Position numbers and translations under genes: made by a program. Shown piece after piece: positions 33,661 to 44,100 of a stretch of DNA of 64,000 nt. The notes below the pieces were generated by a model, which was not told the DNA's origin, made no database searches, and worked only from the letters and a program-made list of their open reading frames with translations. This stretch comes from JALHNI01 sp044226365 (lineage in GTDB: Bacteria; Acidobacteriota; Terriglobia; Bryobacterales; Bryobacteraceae): positions 41,710-105,709 of the forward strand of contig JBGAHE010000006.1 in NCBI GenBank assembly GCA_044226365.1, in the 5' to 3' direction. Within the stretch, counting starts at the first letter, position 1. Every line of letters begins with the position of its first letter.

Positions 33661-35031
33661 CTAAAGCGTCGAGGGCTGCGAACTGAAACTGGCGAGACTC
33701 ACCACGCCGCTCGCATCCACCTGCACCGTCGCCACCGCCGTCCCGGACCGGTACAACACCACCGCGGACTCGCCCGCCTGCGAAAGGCTCAGCACGCCCC
33801 CGCCCTGCCGCAGCACAAACGACTGCGCCTGCGTCAGATACTGCTGCATCCGCTGTTGCACCGCCTCCGGAGTCGTCAGTTGGAGCGCTCCGGCTTCCGC
33901 CAACTGCCACACCGCGCTCGACACTCGGGCGAACCCCAGCGCGTTGCCCGTCGCACTCCAGTTCGCAATCGTCCCGTGCACCAGCGCCGGGTTGGTCATG
34001 TCCGCCGCCCCCAACGTCGGACCATTCAACGCCCCCCAAACCGCTGGAAGCAGCAACGAGAGCGCCGCTTGCGCCGTCCTCGCCCGCGTCGCCGGCGTGC
34101 TGCCCGTCGCAGTCGCCAAACCGTAAAAGCGAAAGTAGTCGACGAACTCCGGCACCGTTTGCGCCTGCTGAACCGCGAACTGCGCCGCCTCGTTCGCATT
34201 CGGCACCGATCCCGCGCGCGCCAGATTGGTGAGAGCAATCTGATCACTCAGCGAAAGCGACTGAAACACCGCCGCGCCGCTCACCCCCAACTGCATCAGA
34301 AACTCTCCGGCGATGCCGAGATCCTGCTGCGTCAACAGGCCTTGCTGCGTCAGCACCGGCTCGGCGGCGCCGCTTTGCAAAGCCGCTAGTTGCTCGGTGT
34401 TCAGCGCCATCAGCCGGTCCGGATGCACGCGCAAGCCCAAGGTCGGGATCAGCATCAGCGGGTCGCCGTGCAAGCCGCGCTGCACACCCACCACCAGGTC
34501 GCGTTCCGATTCGAACGAGAGTTCCACGCGGGTGTTGATCGCCCAGAAGAGCCACTCCATGCCGCCGTTCGTCATTTCGAGCACGGCTTGCGTCGTACTC
34601 GCGAGGCCACGCGGTTGGGTCAACACCCGTCCGCCAATCGTCACCGAACGCTGAACCACCGCCCGCTCTGGCACCCGGCTCGCCGACGCCCACCGCGGCC
34701 GCCATGCACCCCGCGCAAAGCGCCGCCCGTACTCTTCCGCCTCCTGCTCGAGCGCGGGATCGTCATTCACCGGATGCCCGGCCACCCAATGCGTCGGCTG
34801 CACCCGTCCGGCCCGCTGCTGCTCCACATGCGCCAACTCATGGCCCACCAGTTCGAGCCATTCTTCCGGCGTCGCGCGCAGATCGTCCGCGAGATAAATC
34901 CGGTTCCCCACCGTGTACGCCGCCGCGCCCATTCGCCGCGCCTCGCCGCCCCAGTGCAACTCCACCGGCGCCATCGCGCTTGCCGTAGCCATCATCCCGC
35001 ACGCCATCAAGCCAATCGAAAAGATCCGCAT
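33661..35031 (-). CDS. DUF4157 (zinc-protease-like) exported protein
   Basis: 456 residues from ATG 35031, chosen because MRIFSIGLMACGMMATASAM is a signal peptide; the frame from 35160 starts with implausible Arg/Gly-rich sequence. The N-terminal domain is DUF4157-like, with LADDLRATPEEWLELVG followed by HELAHVEQQRAGRV. The HExxH zinc motif is at residues 64-68, and PALEQEAEEYGRRFARG supplies a likely third ligand. DUF4157 is known from contractile-injection-system loci and other exported proteins, but no injection-system gene is nearby. The remaining 340 residues are Ala/Leu/Gln-rich and unrecognised. The stop is followed in frame by a hydrophobic tail. Confidence 0.8.
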   Translation of the reverse strand: MRIFSIGLMACGMMATASAMAPVELHWGGEARRMGAAAYTVGNRIYLADDLRATPEEWLELVGHELAHVEQQRAGRVQPTHWVAGHPVNDDPALEQEAEEYGRRFARGAWRPRWASASRVPERAVVQRSVTIGGRVLTQPRGLASTTQAVLEMTNGGMEWLFWAINTRVELSFESERDLVVGVQRGLHGDPLMLIPTLGLRVHPDRLMALNTEQLAALQSGAAEPVLTQQGLLTQQDLGIAGEFLMQLGVSGAAVFQSLSLSDQIALTNLARAGSVPNANEAAQFAVQQAQTVPEFVDYFRFYGLATATGSTPATRARTAQAALSLLLPAVWGALNGPTLGAADMTNPALVHGTIANWSATGNALGFARVSSAVWQLAEAGALQLTTPEAVQQRMQQYLTQAQSFVLRQGGGVLSLSQAGESAVVLYRSGTAVATVQVDASGVVSLASFSSQPSTL

Positions 35032-35121
35032 TGACCCACATATCGGCCGCACGGCGCAAAACTCCTGTCTCCGCCCGCCGAACCGTTGCTTTCGCCTTGT
35101 TATCTTTTGAGTAGTGGCCTG

Positions 35122-35466
35122 ATGTCCCCGCCGTCCTCTCCCCCCGCCTGGTCCCCCCATCTAGCGACCCAGGGGTTCGCGATCGTCCCCCACGTTCTTA
35201 CGCCCACCGACATCACAACGCTGCTGGCCGCTATCCACCACACAACGCCCGGGCAACTCCCCGCTGGACGGGGCGGTTGGCGCAACTTGCTTGATCGGGT
35301 CCCCGCCGTGCGCCACCTCGCCAACGCTCCCCGCATCCGCCGGTTGGTCGAGCACGTGGCCACCTCGCCCCAACACCGGCGCGTGATCCACCTCGAGTTC
35401 GCCACCGGTCACCTGCCCGGCGGCCTGCGTTGGGAAGCAGCCACCAGACCGCCGGCTTACTGGTAG
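35122..35466 (+). pseudogene. Phytanoyl-CoA dioxygenase-like remnant with internal deletion
   Basis: 114 residues from ATG 35122. The N-terminal part matches the start of PhyH-family oxygenases (GFAIVPHVLTPTDITTLLAA, GGWRNLLDRVPAVRHLANAP, RIRRLVEHV). It then jumps directly to the family C-terminus (HRRVIHLEFATGHLPGGLRW). The middle of about 150 residues, which carries the HxD...H iron site and the 2-oxoglutarate arginine, is absent, and the join is in frame at about residue 80. Full members of the family are usually about 230-280 residues. It should be catalytically dead. Its 3' end overlaps the convergent ADOP gene by 10 bases. Confidence 0.75.
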
Positions 35467-38153
35467 CGGATCGCCACCAACGGATCCACCCGCGACGCGC
35501 GATACGCCGGCAGCCCGGCCGCCAGCAACGCCACCCCGCCCAGCAGCGCCATCGCCCAGGCCAACGCCACCGGATCGCCCGGCGCGAGCCCATACAATTG
35601 GCTCTCCATCCACCGCAGCGTCCCCGATGAGATCGCCGCCCCCGCCAGCAAACCCGCCAGCAACAACCACCCCGTCTCACGCAGAATCATCGTCACCACC
35701 GTGCCCGCCTGCGCGCCCAATGCCTTGCGAATGCCGATCTCGCTCGTCCGCCGCGCCACGCCATAGGAGAGCACTCCATAAAGCCCGATCGCCGCCAGTA
35801 GCAGCGCTACCGCGCCGAACACCAGCGACAGCCGCGCGAGCAGACGATCCTGCACCAACCGATTGCTCACCAGCCTCTCCACCGGGGACGCCACCATGAT
35901 GGGCAATCGCGGATCCTCCTGAAGCACGGCCCGACGCAGCGCCGGAATCATTCGAGTCGGATCGCCGCTGGTCCGAATCGCGTAAGCCATCGTGTGCGGC
36001 ACATCGATCGGCTGCGACACGGGCACAAAGTAACGCTCTTCAATTTCGCCCCGCAACCCCCGCTGCCGGAAGTCCGCCACCACGCCCACCACTTCGAAAG
36101 TATTCTTCTGCGGACCATAAATCTGCGTCACGTGCCGGCCGAGCGGATTGCGTCCTTGGAAAAAAGTCTTGGCGAAGGCTTCGTTGATCACGCACACCTT
36201 CCGCCCGCCCGCTCGATCGCTCGCCGTGATCTCGCGTCCCAGCCGCAGCGGCACACCCAGGGTCGAGAAATATTGCGGCCCCACATGCTCGTATCGCGAA
36301 CTGACTTCGCGCGCCGCGCCGGTCGCCGTGTAGCCTTCCACCTCCACCGTGTCGCCGCTGTCGCCGCCCAGCAGCAAGCCGTTCTTGCCATAAGAAACCG
36401 CCCGCACGCCCGGCGTCCCGGCGAGGCGCGCGTGCAAGCGCTCGAACAACGCCTGCCGGCGCGATTCCTCATATCCCGCCGTCCGCACATCCACTCGCAG
36501 CATCAGCAGCCCTTCGGGCGAATAGCCCAGATCCACCTGCTGCAGATTGCGTAACGACTGCACCAGCAACCCCGCCCCCATCAACAGCGGCAACGACAAC
36601 GCCACCTGACCCGCCACCACCATCTGTCCCGCCCGCAACCACGCCGCCGACGCCGACGCGCCGCGCGCCTGTTCCCGCAAGCCCCCGTTCGCCTCAACGC
36701 CCAACAAGCGCAACGCCGGCAATAACCCCAACAACAAACCCGCCAACAAAGTCAGCCCAAACGTATAGGCCAACACCAGGCTGTCCGGCGTCGCCGGCAA
36801 GTCCACCGTGTCCGAAACCAGCGACAACAAGCCCGTCCGCATCAACACCGCCGCACCCACCCCCGCCACCCCGCCGCCCAATGCCAGCAGCAGACTCTCC
36901 GCCAGCGTCTGCCGGATCAGGTCGCCGCGGCCCGCGCCCAACGCCAGGCGTACCTGCACATCGCGCAGCCGCGCCGTCGCGCGCGCCAGCAGCAGGTTCC
37001 CTAGATTCGCGCACGCGATCAGCAGAATCAGCACCGCCCCGGCCAGCAGCAACAGCAACGGCCGGCTGAACTCCTCGCGCAACTCCGACGCCCCGGTCGC
37101 CGCGCGCCGCAATCTCAGCCGCTGATTCAGAAAGCCGCGCCGCATCTCGGCCGTGGGCGACGACGCATAGAACGAAGACAGCCCCTGCTGAAACACCACG
37201 TTCGCCGCGGCCTGCGCCCGCTCCAGCGGCACCCCCGCCGGCAGCCGTCCAAAGACGTGCAGCCACATCGGCTTCTCGAGCGTCGCGGTGTGATCGTGCA
37301 ACCAATCGCGCCCCGGCAAAATCGACGGCTGCAGCCCCATCGGTAACCACACGTCCGGCCGTTCCCCCACGGTTTCGCCAAAGAACGAGGGCGGCATCAC
37401 GCCGATCACGGTGAAGGTCTGCTCGCGCAGTGTCATCCGCGTACCCAGCGCTTCGCGGCGTCCGCCGAACCGACGCTGCCAGTAGTCGTAGCTGATCACC
37501 GCCAGCGGCTGCCGGGGATCTTCGCTGGCGCTCCACGCCCGGCCCACCAGCGCCGGCACTCCCAGCGTGTCGAAGTATTCGGTCGACACCATGCGCGAGC
37601 GCGTCTCTTCGGGCTCGCCGCCGCCCACGCGCATCGGCAAACGATCGATCGTACTCTGCGACGCCATCAGCGCCGTGAACTCGCGCACCCCCGCCCGCAA
37701 TTGCGAAAACTCCTCGTAACTCAGCAGCGAGCGTTCGCCCGTCTGCGCTCCCAGCCCCGTGCCCTGCTGCGCCGGATCAGTCAGCATCACCAGTTCCTGC
37801 GGCTCCCGCACGGGCAGAAACCGCAACAGCAAGCTATTCACCAAGCCGAACAACGCGACGTTCGCCCCGATCCCCAGCGCCAGCGACAGCATGGCCACCA
37901 CCGTGAACACCGGCTGCGACCGCAACGAACGGAACGCGTAGCGCAGGTCCTGCTGCAGCACGTGCCAGTGCTCGCGCGGCGCCACCACCATCAGATCGCC
38001 CACCGCCTCGCGCCACAACGCGGCCTTCTCGCTCCACGTTCGCGCGCCCTGCCACTGCTCGGCAAACACCTTCGTCATCTGGGCGCCGTACTCTTTACGA
38101 AATGGCCCCGGATAGCCCCACAACAACCAGCGGAACAAGTGCAGCGACCGCAT
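35457..38153 (-). CDS. ADOP-type (acidobacterial duplicated orphan) FtsX/MacB-like permease
   Basis: 898-residue permease of the ADOP family (TIGR03434-like), typical of Acidobacteria. A roughly 75-residue cytoplasmic N-terminus (RWLLWGYPGPFRKEYGAQMT) precedes HVLQQDLRYAFRSLRSQPVF, then the first transmembrane helix TVVAMLSLALGIGANVALFG. There are two MacB-like periplasmic domains and two FtsX domains, the last being LSYGVARRTSEIGIRKALGA plus two C-terminal helices. No ATPase gene adjoins, as the name 'orphan' implies. The PadR gene starts the operon and ends 2 bases before it. Substrate is unknown; export of lipoproteins or toxic molecules is the usual suggestion. Confidence 0.94.
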   Translation of the reverse strand: MRSLHLFRWLLWGYPGPFRKEYGAQMTKVFAEQWQGARTWSEKAALWREAVGDLMVVAPREHWHVLQQDLRYAFRSLRSQPVFTVVAMLSLALGIGANVALFGLVNSLLLRFLPVREPQELVMLTDPAQQGTGLGAQTGERSLLSYEEFSQLRAGVREFTALMASQSTIDRLPMRVGGGEPEETRSRMVSTEYFDTLGVPALVGRAWSASEDPRQPLAVISYDYWQRRFGGRREALGTRMTLREQTFTVIGVMPPSFFGETVGERPDVWLPMGLQPSILPGRDWLHDHTATLEKPMWLHVFGRLPAGVPLERAQAAANVVFQQGLSSFYASSPTAEMRRGFLNQRLRLRRAATGASELREEFSRPLLLLLAGAVLILLIACANLGNLLLARATARLRDVQVRLALGAGRGDLIRQTLAESLLLALGGGVAGVGAAVLMRTGLLSLVSDTVDLPATPDSLVLAYTFGLTLLAGLLLGLLPALRLLGVEANGGLREQARGASASAAWLRAGQMVVAGQVALSLPLLMGAGLLVQSLRNLQQVDLGYSPEGLLMLRVDVRTAGYEESRRQALFERLHARLAGTPGVRAVSYGKNGLLLGGDSGDTVEVEGYTATGAAREVSSRYEHVGPQYFSTLGVPLRLGREITASDRAGGRKVCVINEAFAKTFFQGRNPLGRHVTQIYGPQKNTFEVVGVVADFRQRGLRGEIEERYFVPVSQPIDVPHTMAYAIRTSGDPTRMIPALRRAVLQEDPRLPIMVASPVERLVSNRLVQDRLLARLSLVFGAVALLLAAIGLYGVLSYGVARRTSEIGIRKALGAQAGTVVTMILRETGWLLLAGLLAGAAISSGTLRWMESQLYGLAPGDPVALAWAMALLGGVALLAAGLPAYRASRVDPLVAIRYQ

Positions 38154-38155
38154 GG

Positions 38156-38494
38156 TTACAGCTTCCGCGGGATCAGGCCCGTGGCGCGCGCCTGCGTCAG
38201 CATCTCGGTCAACCGGCGCGCTTCTTCGAGCGCCGACTCGCGTCCCGCCGACGTGAGCCGGTAGTAACGGCGGCGTTCGTCCTGGCTCTCCGGATCCGGG
38301 CTCTCGCGCAGTTCCTCCACCAGCCCCTGCTCCAACATCCGCCGGATGGAGCTATACAGCGTTCCCGCGCTCAAACGGACCTTGCCTTCGGTCCGCGCCT
38401 CCACATCCTGCATGATCGAGTAACCGTGGCGGTCGCGGTCAGCCAGTGCCACCAGGATGTGGAACACCGCCGTAGACATAGGTTCTTGGGGCAT
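38156..38494 (-). CDS. PadR-family transcriptional regulator
   Basis: 112 residues from ATG 38494, which has GGAGG 8 bases upstream; an in-frame TTG at 38509 would overlap the operator. Winged-helix PadR fold: TAVFHILVALADRDRHGYSI, MQDVEARTEGKVRLSAGTLY, SSIRRMLEQGLVEEL, RRYYRLTSAGRESALEEARR. It is 2 bases upstream of the ADOP permease gene, the common acidobacterial arrangement, and should repress the pair. The inverted repeat at 38507-38533 just upstream is its probable binding site. Confidence 0.93.
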   Translation of the reverse strand: MPQEPMSTAVFHILVALADRDRHGYSIMQDVEARTEGKVRLSAGTLYSSIRRMLEQGLVEELRESPDPESQDERRRYYRLTSAGRESALEEARRLTEMLTQARATGLIPRKL

Positions 38495-38506
38495 CTCTAC
38501 CGCCTC

Positions 38507-38533
38507 CAACTATACTCATGAGCGATATAGTTG
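38507..38533. promoter_or_regulatory. Probable PadR operator (inverted repeat)
   Basis: CAACTATA, 11 bases, TATAGTTG: perfect 8-base arms directly upstream of the padR ribosome-binding site. The spacer contains TCATGA, itself a palindrome, so the whole 27 bases is nearly symmetric. AT-rich dyads of this kind are typical PadR sites. Autoregulation of the padR-ADOP operon is inferred. Confidence 0.65.
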
Positions 38534-38556
38534 TCAACGCTAGAGCTGACCCCGCC

Positions 38557-40866
38557 CTAGAAGCGCCACTCGAAGCCGGCCAACGGAAAGACACCCAATT
38601 GCTCGTTCGTCAGCACGTCCTGCGTCCGCCGATTCCACGAATACCCCGCGACATTCTTGCGGCCCGTCAGATTCTGCACGCCCAGAAACAGCAGGAACAC
38701 CCGCTCGCGAATCAGGAACGTGCGGTCCAGCCGTGCATCCAGCCGGAAGTAATTCGGCAGCCGCAGCGCGTTCACTTGTGTCAGGTCGAAGATGCCGCGC
38801 CGCTGCGCCGTCGACAGCGTTGCGTCGAACGGCGTATAAGGACGTCCCCCCAGCGAAGTCACCCGCATGCCCAGTTCCCACTTCGGATTGAAGCGATAGC
38901 CCCCCAGCAGGTTAAACACCCACGGATAGTCGTAGGAGCCCGGCCGCCGCACCCCATCGAGCGCCGCATGCCGCGTGCGGAAGCGGCCCAGGTTCGCTTG
39001 GCCATACCAACGCTCGCCCGTCTTCTCCACCGTGAACTCCACGCCCTCGCTGCGGCCCCGCCCGGCGCTCACGATTGGAAACAGAATCTGCCGCACGTTG
39101 AACGTATCGCCCAAGTTCGCCAACGACAGCGCCGGCAGGTCGCGCGCCACCGGATAGTCCTTGTAGTCTTTCCGATAAACTTCCACGCCCATCTTCCAAC
39201 CCGGCCGCGGCGTATAGCGGAGGCCCGTCACATAGTGATCCGCCCGAAACGGCAACGTCCGCCGGTTCTCGTCGAACGCCGCCAGGAAAAGGAAGAACGG
39301 CTGCTGAAAGTACTGCCCATAGCTGGCCGACCAGACCAATCGATCGGTCAATCGAAAGCTCACGCCCACTCGCGGACTCAAGCGCGTCTTTCCCAAATAC
39401 GCATAGCGATCCGCCCGCACGCCGGCCGTCAGGTTCCAGCGCCACCACTGCCGCGTCGCCTGCACGTAACCCGCACCCTGCTGCACATTCAGCGTCCGGT
39501 TCAGCGAAAAGGGATCCAGGCCCTGCGTCACCGAGTACGGTGAATCACTGCCGAACGGCGACGCCGCGTCATAGCGGATGCGAAACACCTTGAAGTTGCC
39601 GCCCGTCTGCACCCGGCCGCCGGGCATTTCCACCGTCAAGTCATACTTCGCCGTCGACTCGCCCTCGCTCGAATCCTCGCGAAACACCAGCGCGCCATTG
39701 TTGATCACCGTATCGATCGGCACCGTCGGCGGCGGCACCCCATCGCGCACCAGGTCGCGCACCGTCGAGCGCACCCCGCCATAGGAATGGGTCAAGCCCA
39801 GCAAGCCCACGCTGCGCGCCCCGAACACATGCTGCCAATTGAAGCCCGTCGCGCTGCGCTGCCCGCGATAGCGAATATCGAAGTTGTTGATCTCGGTGTC
39901 GGTATCGTCCCGGTTGCCTTCGCTCAAGCCCAGCCGGATGCGGTCAAAGCCCGTCAGGTTCACCAGCCACACCCGATCACGCGGCGTCAGATCGTAAGAG
40001 ACCTTCGCATTCAGCGTGTACAGTACCGGCACCCCGCCGATTCCCGTGTCGTTGGTGAACGCATCCAGAAAGCTCCGCCGCGCTGAAACGATCCAACTGC
40101 CCTTACCCTTGGCCAGCGGACCCTCCAGCAGCCCGCCTCCACCGGCAAACAACAAATTCGCCCGGCCCCGAATCCGGTCCCGATCGCCTTCGCGTTGCGT
40201 GATCTGCAGCACGCTCGACGTCCGATTGCCGTAAGGCGCCGGATAGCCGCCGCTCAGGAACGTCACATCGCGAATCAGGTTCGGATCGAGAATGCTCACC
40301 GTGCCGCCCGCCGACGCGAAGTTCGCGAACGTGTTGATGTTCGGCACCTCCACGTTATCCACGATGAACAGGTTCTCCAGCGGACTGCCCCCGCGCACAA
40401 TCAGATCGTTCCGAAAGTCGTCCGACCCGATCGCCACGCCGGGCAGCGCCTGGATATAGCGCGCCACATCCTGCAGCGTCCCCGGCCCGCGAAAAATATC
40501 CGAACCCTTCACCAGGTAGGACGAATTCTTGATCTCCTCCGCCGCCACCGTCTCGGTCGCCGTCACCGTCACCGCCGTCCGCTCCAGCGGTAACAGCAGC
40601 GCGATACGGCTCTCGAGTCCGGCGCGCACTTCGGCTTCTTCCGCCACCGCCCGCTCGGCCACCGTTACCCGGTAGCGTCCCGCCCGCAGGCCGTCAAAAC
40701 GCGCCACTCCGTCGGCGCCCGAGTCCAGGCAGCGCTCGCCGGCACAGACCCGCACCCCCGCCACCGGCTGTCCTCCCTGATCCAGCACCGTGCCCACCAG
40801 AGCACCCGTTCCCGTCGTATCCTGTGCCGCTAACCCGGCGGCAATGATGAAAAACCAAACCCACAC
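38557..40866 (-). CDS. TonB-dependent receptor with carboxypeptidase-regulatory N-terminus
   Basis: 769 residues from a GTG start (the frame opens GTG TGG GTT TGG). The signal is MWVWFFIIAAGLAAQ. A carboxypeptidase-regulatory-like domain at about 22-95 (ALVGTVLDQGGQPVAGVRVC) has a Cys pair. The plug at about 110-240 has GPGTLQDVARYIQALPGVAI, LIVRGGSPLENLFIVDNVEV and FLSGGYPAPYGNRTSS. A barrel of usual TonB-receptor size ends in a terminal aromatic (FEWRF). Unlike the two Oar-like receptors it has a classic short plug and barrel. Outer membrane, ligand unknown. The 47-base gap to the padR gene carries the PadR operator. Confidence 0.93.
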   Translation of the reverse strand: MWVWFFIIAAGLAAQDTTGTGALVGTVLDQGGQPVAGVRVCAGERCLDSGADGVARFDGLRAGRYRVTVAERAVAEEAEVRAGLESRIALLLPLERTAVTVTATETVAAEEIKNSSYLVKGSDIFRGPGTLQDVARYIQALPGVAIGSDDFRNDLIVRGGSPLENLFIVDNVEVPNINTFANFASAGGTVSILDPNLIRDVTFLSGGYPAPYGNRTSSVLQITQREGDRDRIRGRANLLFAGGGGLLEGPLAKGKGSWIVSARRSFLDAFTNDTGIGGVPVLYTLNAKVSYDLTPRDRVWLVNLTGFDRIRLGLSEGNRDDTDTEINNFDIRYRGQRSATGFNWQHVFGARSVGLLGLTHSYGGVRSTVRDLVRDGVPPPTVPIDTVINNGALVFREDSSEGESTAKYDLTVEMPGGRVQTGGNFKVFRIRYDAASPFGSDSPYSVTQGLDPFSLNRTLNVQQGAGYVQATRQWWRWNLTAGVRADRYAYLGKTRLSPRVGVSFRLTDRLVWSASYGQYFQQPFFLFLAAFDENRRTLPFRADHYVTGLRYTPRPGWKMGVEVYRKDYKDYPVARDLPALSLANLGDTFNVRQILFPIVSAGRGRSEGVEFTVEKTGERWYGQANLGRFRTRHAALDGVRRPGSYDYPWVFNLLGGYRFNPKWELGMRVTSLGGRPYTPFDATLSTAQRRGIFDLTQVNALRLPNYFRLDARLDRTFLIRERVFLLFLGVQNLTGRKNVAGYSWNRRTQDVLTNEQLGVFPLAGFEWRF

Positions 40867-41115
40867 TCTTCGAGAGATTCCCTCTCCCGATCGCCAGCGT
40901 TACTTTTTTTCATCTTTCTCACCCCTCTGGGGGAGCCGCTGCCTAGGGTGAAACCCTCAGGTCGAGTTGGGGTGTTTCTCAGGTGTTCTCAGCAGAAGCC
41001 CGTGTAGGTTTTTTCATGCAGGCTGCCGTTAGTCACAAGTGGCCTCTCCGGCGAGCCGCTCGTCACGGCTGTTCGTCGCATCCGCAAATGGAGAGGGTTC
41101 CACTTCAGGAGATCG
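40867..41115. other. Divergent promoter region between receptor and SBBP operon
   Basis: 249 bases with no gene. It contains a T-rich stretch (TTACTTTTTTTCATC) near 40900 and the short dyad CCCCTCTGGGG near 40923, and ends with AGGAG 4-5 bases before the ATG at 41116 (10 from the second ATG at 41122). Promoters for both flanking genes should lie here; no clear sigma boxes were identified. Confidence 0.4.
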
Positions 41116-44100
41116 ATGCGAATGAATGGTGTTGTCTGCCGCTGGGGTCTGGGCTTTGCCCTCACAGCCGTCGCCTGCTGGGCCGCCCCGCAACCGAAAA
41201 GCTTTGCTAACCTGCCTCTCTCGTTTGAGCCGAATCGAGGCCAGGGGGATCGCCGCGCGGACTTCTTCGCCCGAGGCGCCGGCTACGGCATTGCCTTGCG
41301 GCCCGGCACCGTCAGCTTGAGCCTCGCCGGCCCCTCGGGCAACGCGCCTCGCCGTTACGACCTCCACTTCCAGGGCGCCTCCCGCACGGCGAAACCGAAG
41401 CCCGTCGCTGAGCTGCCCGGCAAGATCAACTACCTCTACGGCGCGGACCGCGGCGGTTGGCACACCGGCATTCCCACCTACGCTCGCGTCGAATATCCGT
41501 CGGCCTATCCCGGCATCGACCTGATCTTCTACGGCCAGCAGCAGCAACTCGAATTCGACTTCCGCGTCCACCCCGGCGCCAACCCCGCCGCCATCCGCCT
41601 GACGATCTCCGGCGACGCCAAGCCTGTCATCACCCCCTCCGGCGATCTGGAGCTCGGCGACTTGCGCCAGTTGAAGCCGGTGGCTTATCAGCAGAATGAC
41701 CGGCAGGAGCGCACCCCCGTCGCCTGCCGCTACCGACTCACGGGCGGTGCCGTGACCCTCGAACTCGGCGACTACGACCGGACCCGCGAGCTGATCATCG
41801 ATCCCGTGCTCACCTACGCCACCTACCTGGGCGGCACCGGCAACGAGATGATCACCGCCGCCAAGGTCGACGCTGCCGGTAACCTCTATGTCGCCGGCTC
41901 CACCACCTCGAACGCCTTCCTCACCAACAGCAGCCAGCAGGCGGCCTATGGCGGTGCGAACTCGCCCCTGGCCCAGGCCCGCTTCGGCGACGCCTTCATC
42001 GCCAAGCTCAATCCCACGGGCACCGCGCTCGTCTATGCCACCTACCTGGGCGGCGCCGGTGACGACCTCGCCACCGCCCTCGCCATCGATGCCGCCGGCA
42101 ACGCCTACGTCGCCGGGGCCACCCAATCCGCCAACTTCCCCGTCAGTTCCGGCGCCTATCAGCGCACCTATCGCGGCTTCAGCGGCGACAACTTTGTCTA
42201 CAACACCGGAGATGGCTTCGTCGCCAAGCTCAATCCCGCCGGCAACGCCCTGCTCTATTCCACCTTCCTCGGCGGCGCCTTGAACGACCTGCCGCTCGGC
42301 CTCGCCGTCGATCCCTCCGGCAACGCCGTCGTCGTGGGCGGCACCCAATCGCAGGACTTTCCCACCACCACCAACGCTCTTTCGCAAGTCTTCCGCGGCA
42401 ACGCCAACATGGGCCCCTCGGTCGCGGGCGATGGCTTCATCACCATCCTCAACGCGGCCGGCACCTCGCTGGTCTATTCCACTTTCTTCGGCGGCCGCAG
42501 CAAGGACGCGATTGCCGGCGTCGCGCTCGACGCGCAGAACAACATCTACGTCTGCGGCCTCACCTTCTCCGGCGACTTCCCGGTGACGCCCGGCGCCTAC
42601 CAGACCACCTTCCGCGGTCTGGAGACCACCTCGAACTACTCGGCCGCCGCCGGCGACGCCTTCGTCGCCAAGCTCACCGCCCAGGGCACGCTCGTCTACA
42701 ACACCTTCCTTGGCGGCAGTTTCCGCGAAGGCGCCACCGCCATCGCCATCGATAGCACCGGCGCCGCTTACGTCACGGGCAACACGGCCTCCACCAACTT
42801 CCCGGCCACCACGGGCGCCATTCAAACCACTTATGGCGGCAAGCAGGGCGCCGGCACCACCGGCGAAACCTATTACGGTGACGCCTTCGCCGCGAAACTC
42901 AACCCCGCCGGCAGCCAACTCGTCTACGCCACCTACCTCGGCGGCCGGGGCGACGAAGGCGGCCTGGGGCTGGCCGTCGATGCCGCCGGCAGCGCCTACA
43001 TCACCGGTTTCTCCACCTCTCCTGACTTCCCCACCTCCGCCGACGCCTTGCAAAAAACCAACGCCGGCCTCGGTGGCCAGGGTCTCGATGCCCTCGCCGC
43101 CTTCGACGTCCCGGAACGGCCCCGCAATACCGGCGACGCCTTCCTCGTCAAACTCTCGCCCACCGGCGCGCTCACGTACTCGAGCTTCTTCGGCGGCGCC
43201 CGCGACGATGCCGGCATTGGCCTTGCGGCAGATGCCTCGGGCAACGTCTTCGTCGTCGGCAACACGCTTTCCACTTCGGCGATCGCCACCAGCGGCGTTG
43301 CCCAATCCGGCTACGGCGGCACGCTCAGCACCTTCCCCCGCGGCGACGGCTTCGTCGCGAAGTTCGCCTTCGGCACCGTCGCTCCCGCGCCCGTCCCGGC
43401 CCGCGTCAATGTTGTCGCCGGCTTCACGGCCACCGGCAACACCGGCGCGATCCTCAGCACCCCTTACACGGTCGAAGTGGTCGATGCCCAGGGCGCCCCG
43501 GTCAGCGGCGTGCGCGTCGCCTTCACCGCCACCGCCGCCACGGTGAACCCGGCCACGGCCATCACCGGCGCCAACGGCCGCGCCTCCACCACGGTCACGC
43601 TCGGCAGCACCGCGGGCGCCGGTTCGGTCACCGCCACGGTCACCGGACTCACCCCGGTCACCACCGCGCTCACCATCAACGCCGTCGTCAATCCCGCTCC
43701 CGGCCCCGTCGTCCGCGCTTTTGTCAACGGCGCCACGTTCCAGTCCGCCATGGCTCCGGGCTCCTGGGTCTCCGCCTTCATTGATCAGACGGCCGCCGCC
43801 ACCGCCTCAGCCTCCTCGGTCCCGCTGCCCACTTCGCTCGGCGGCATCCGCGTCCTGGTGAACGGCACGCCCATTCCCCTCTCCGTCGTCGTTCCCACCT
43901 CGCCCGGCACGCAGATCAACGCCCAGTTGCCTTATGAAACGGCGCTCGGCGCGGCGCAAGTCGTCGTCGAACGCAATGGCCTCGCTTCGGCTCCCTTCGC
44001 CATCAACGTTCAAGCCGCCGCGCCCGGCGTCTTCGCCTTCGGTGAGAACCGCGCCGTCGTGCAGAACGTCCGCGCCGATGGCACGCTCACGGTCAACACG

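Noticed and set aside
41029..43305. 758-codon minus-strand frame across the SBBP gene
   Set aside because: Gly/Ala/Val-rich shadow of the repeat gene, without ribosome-binding site or domains.
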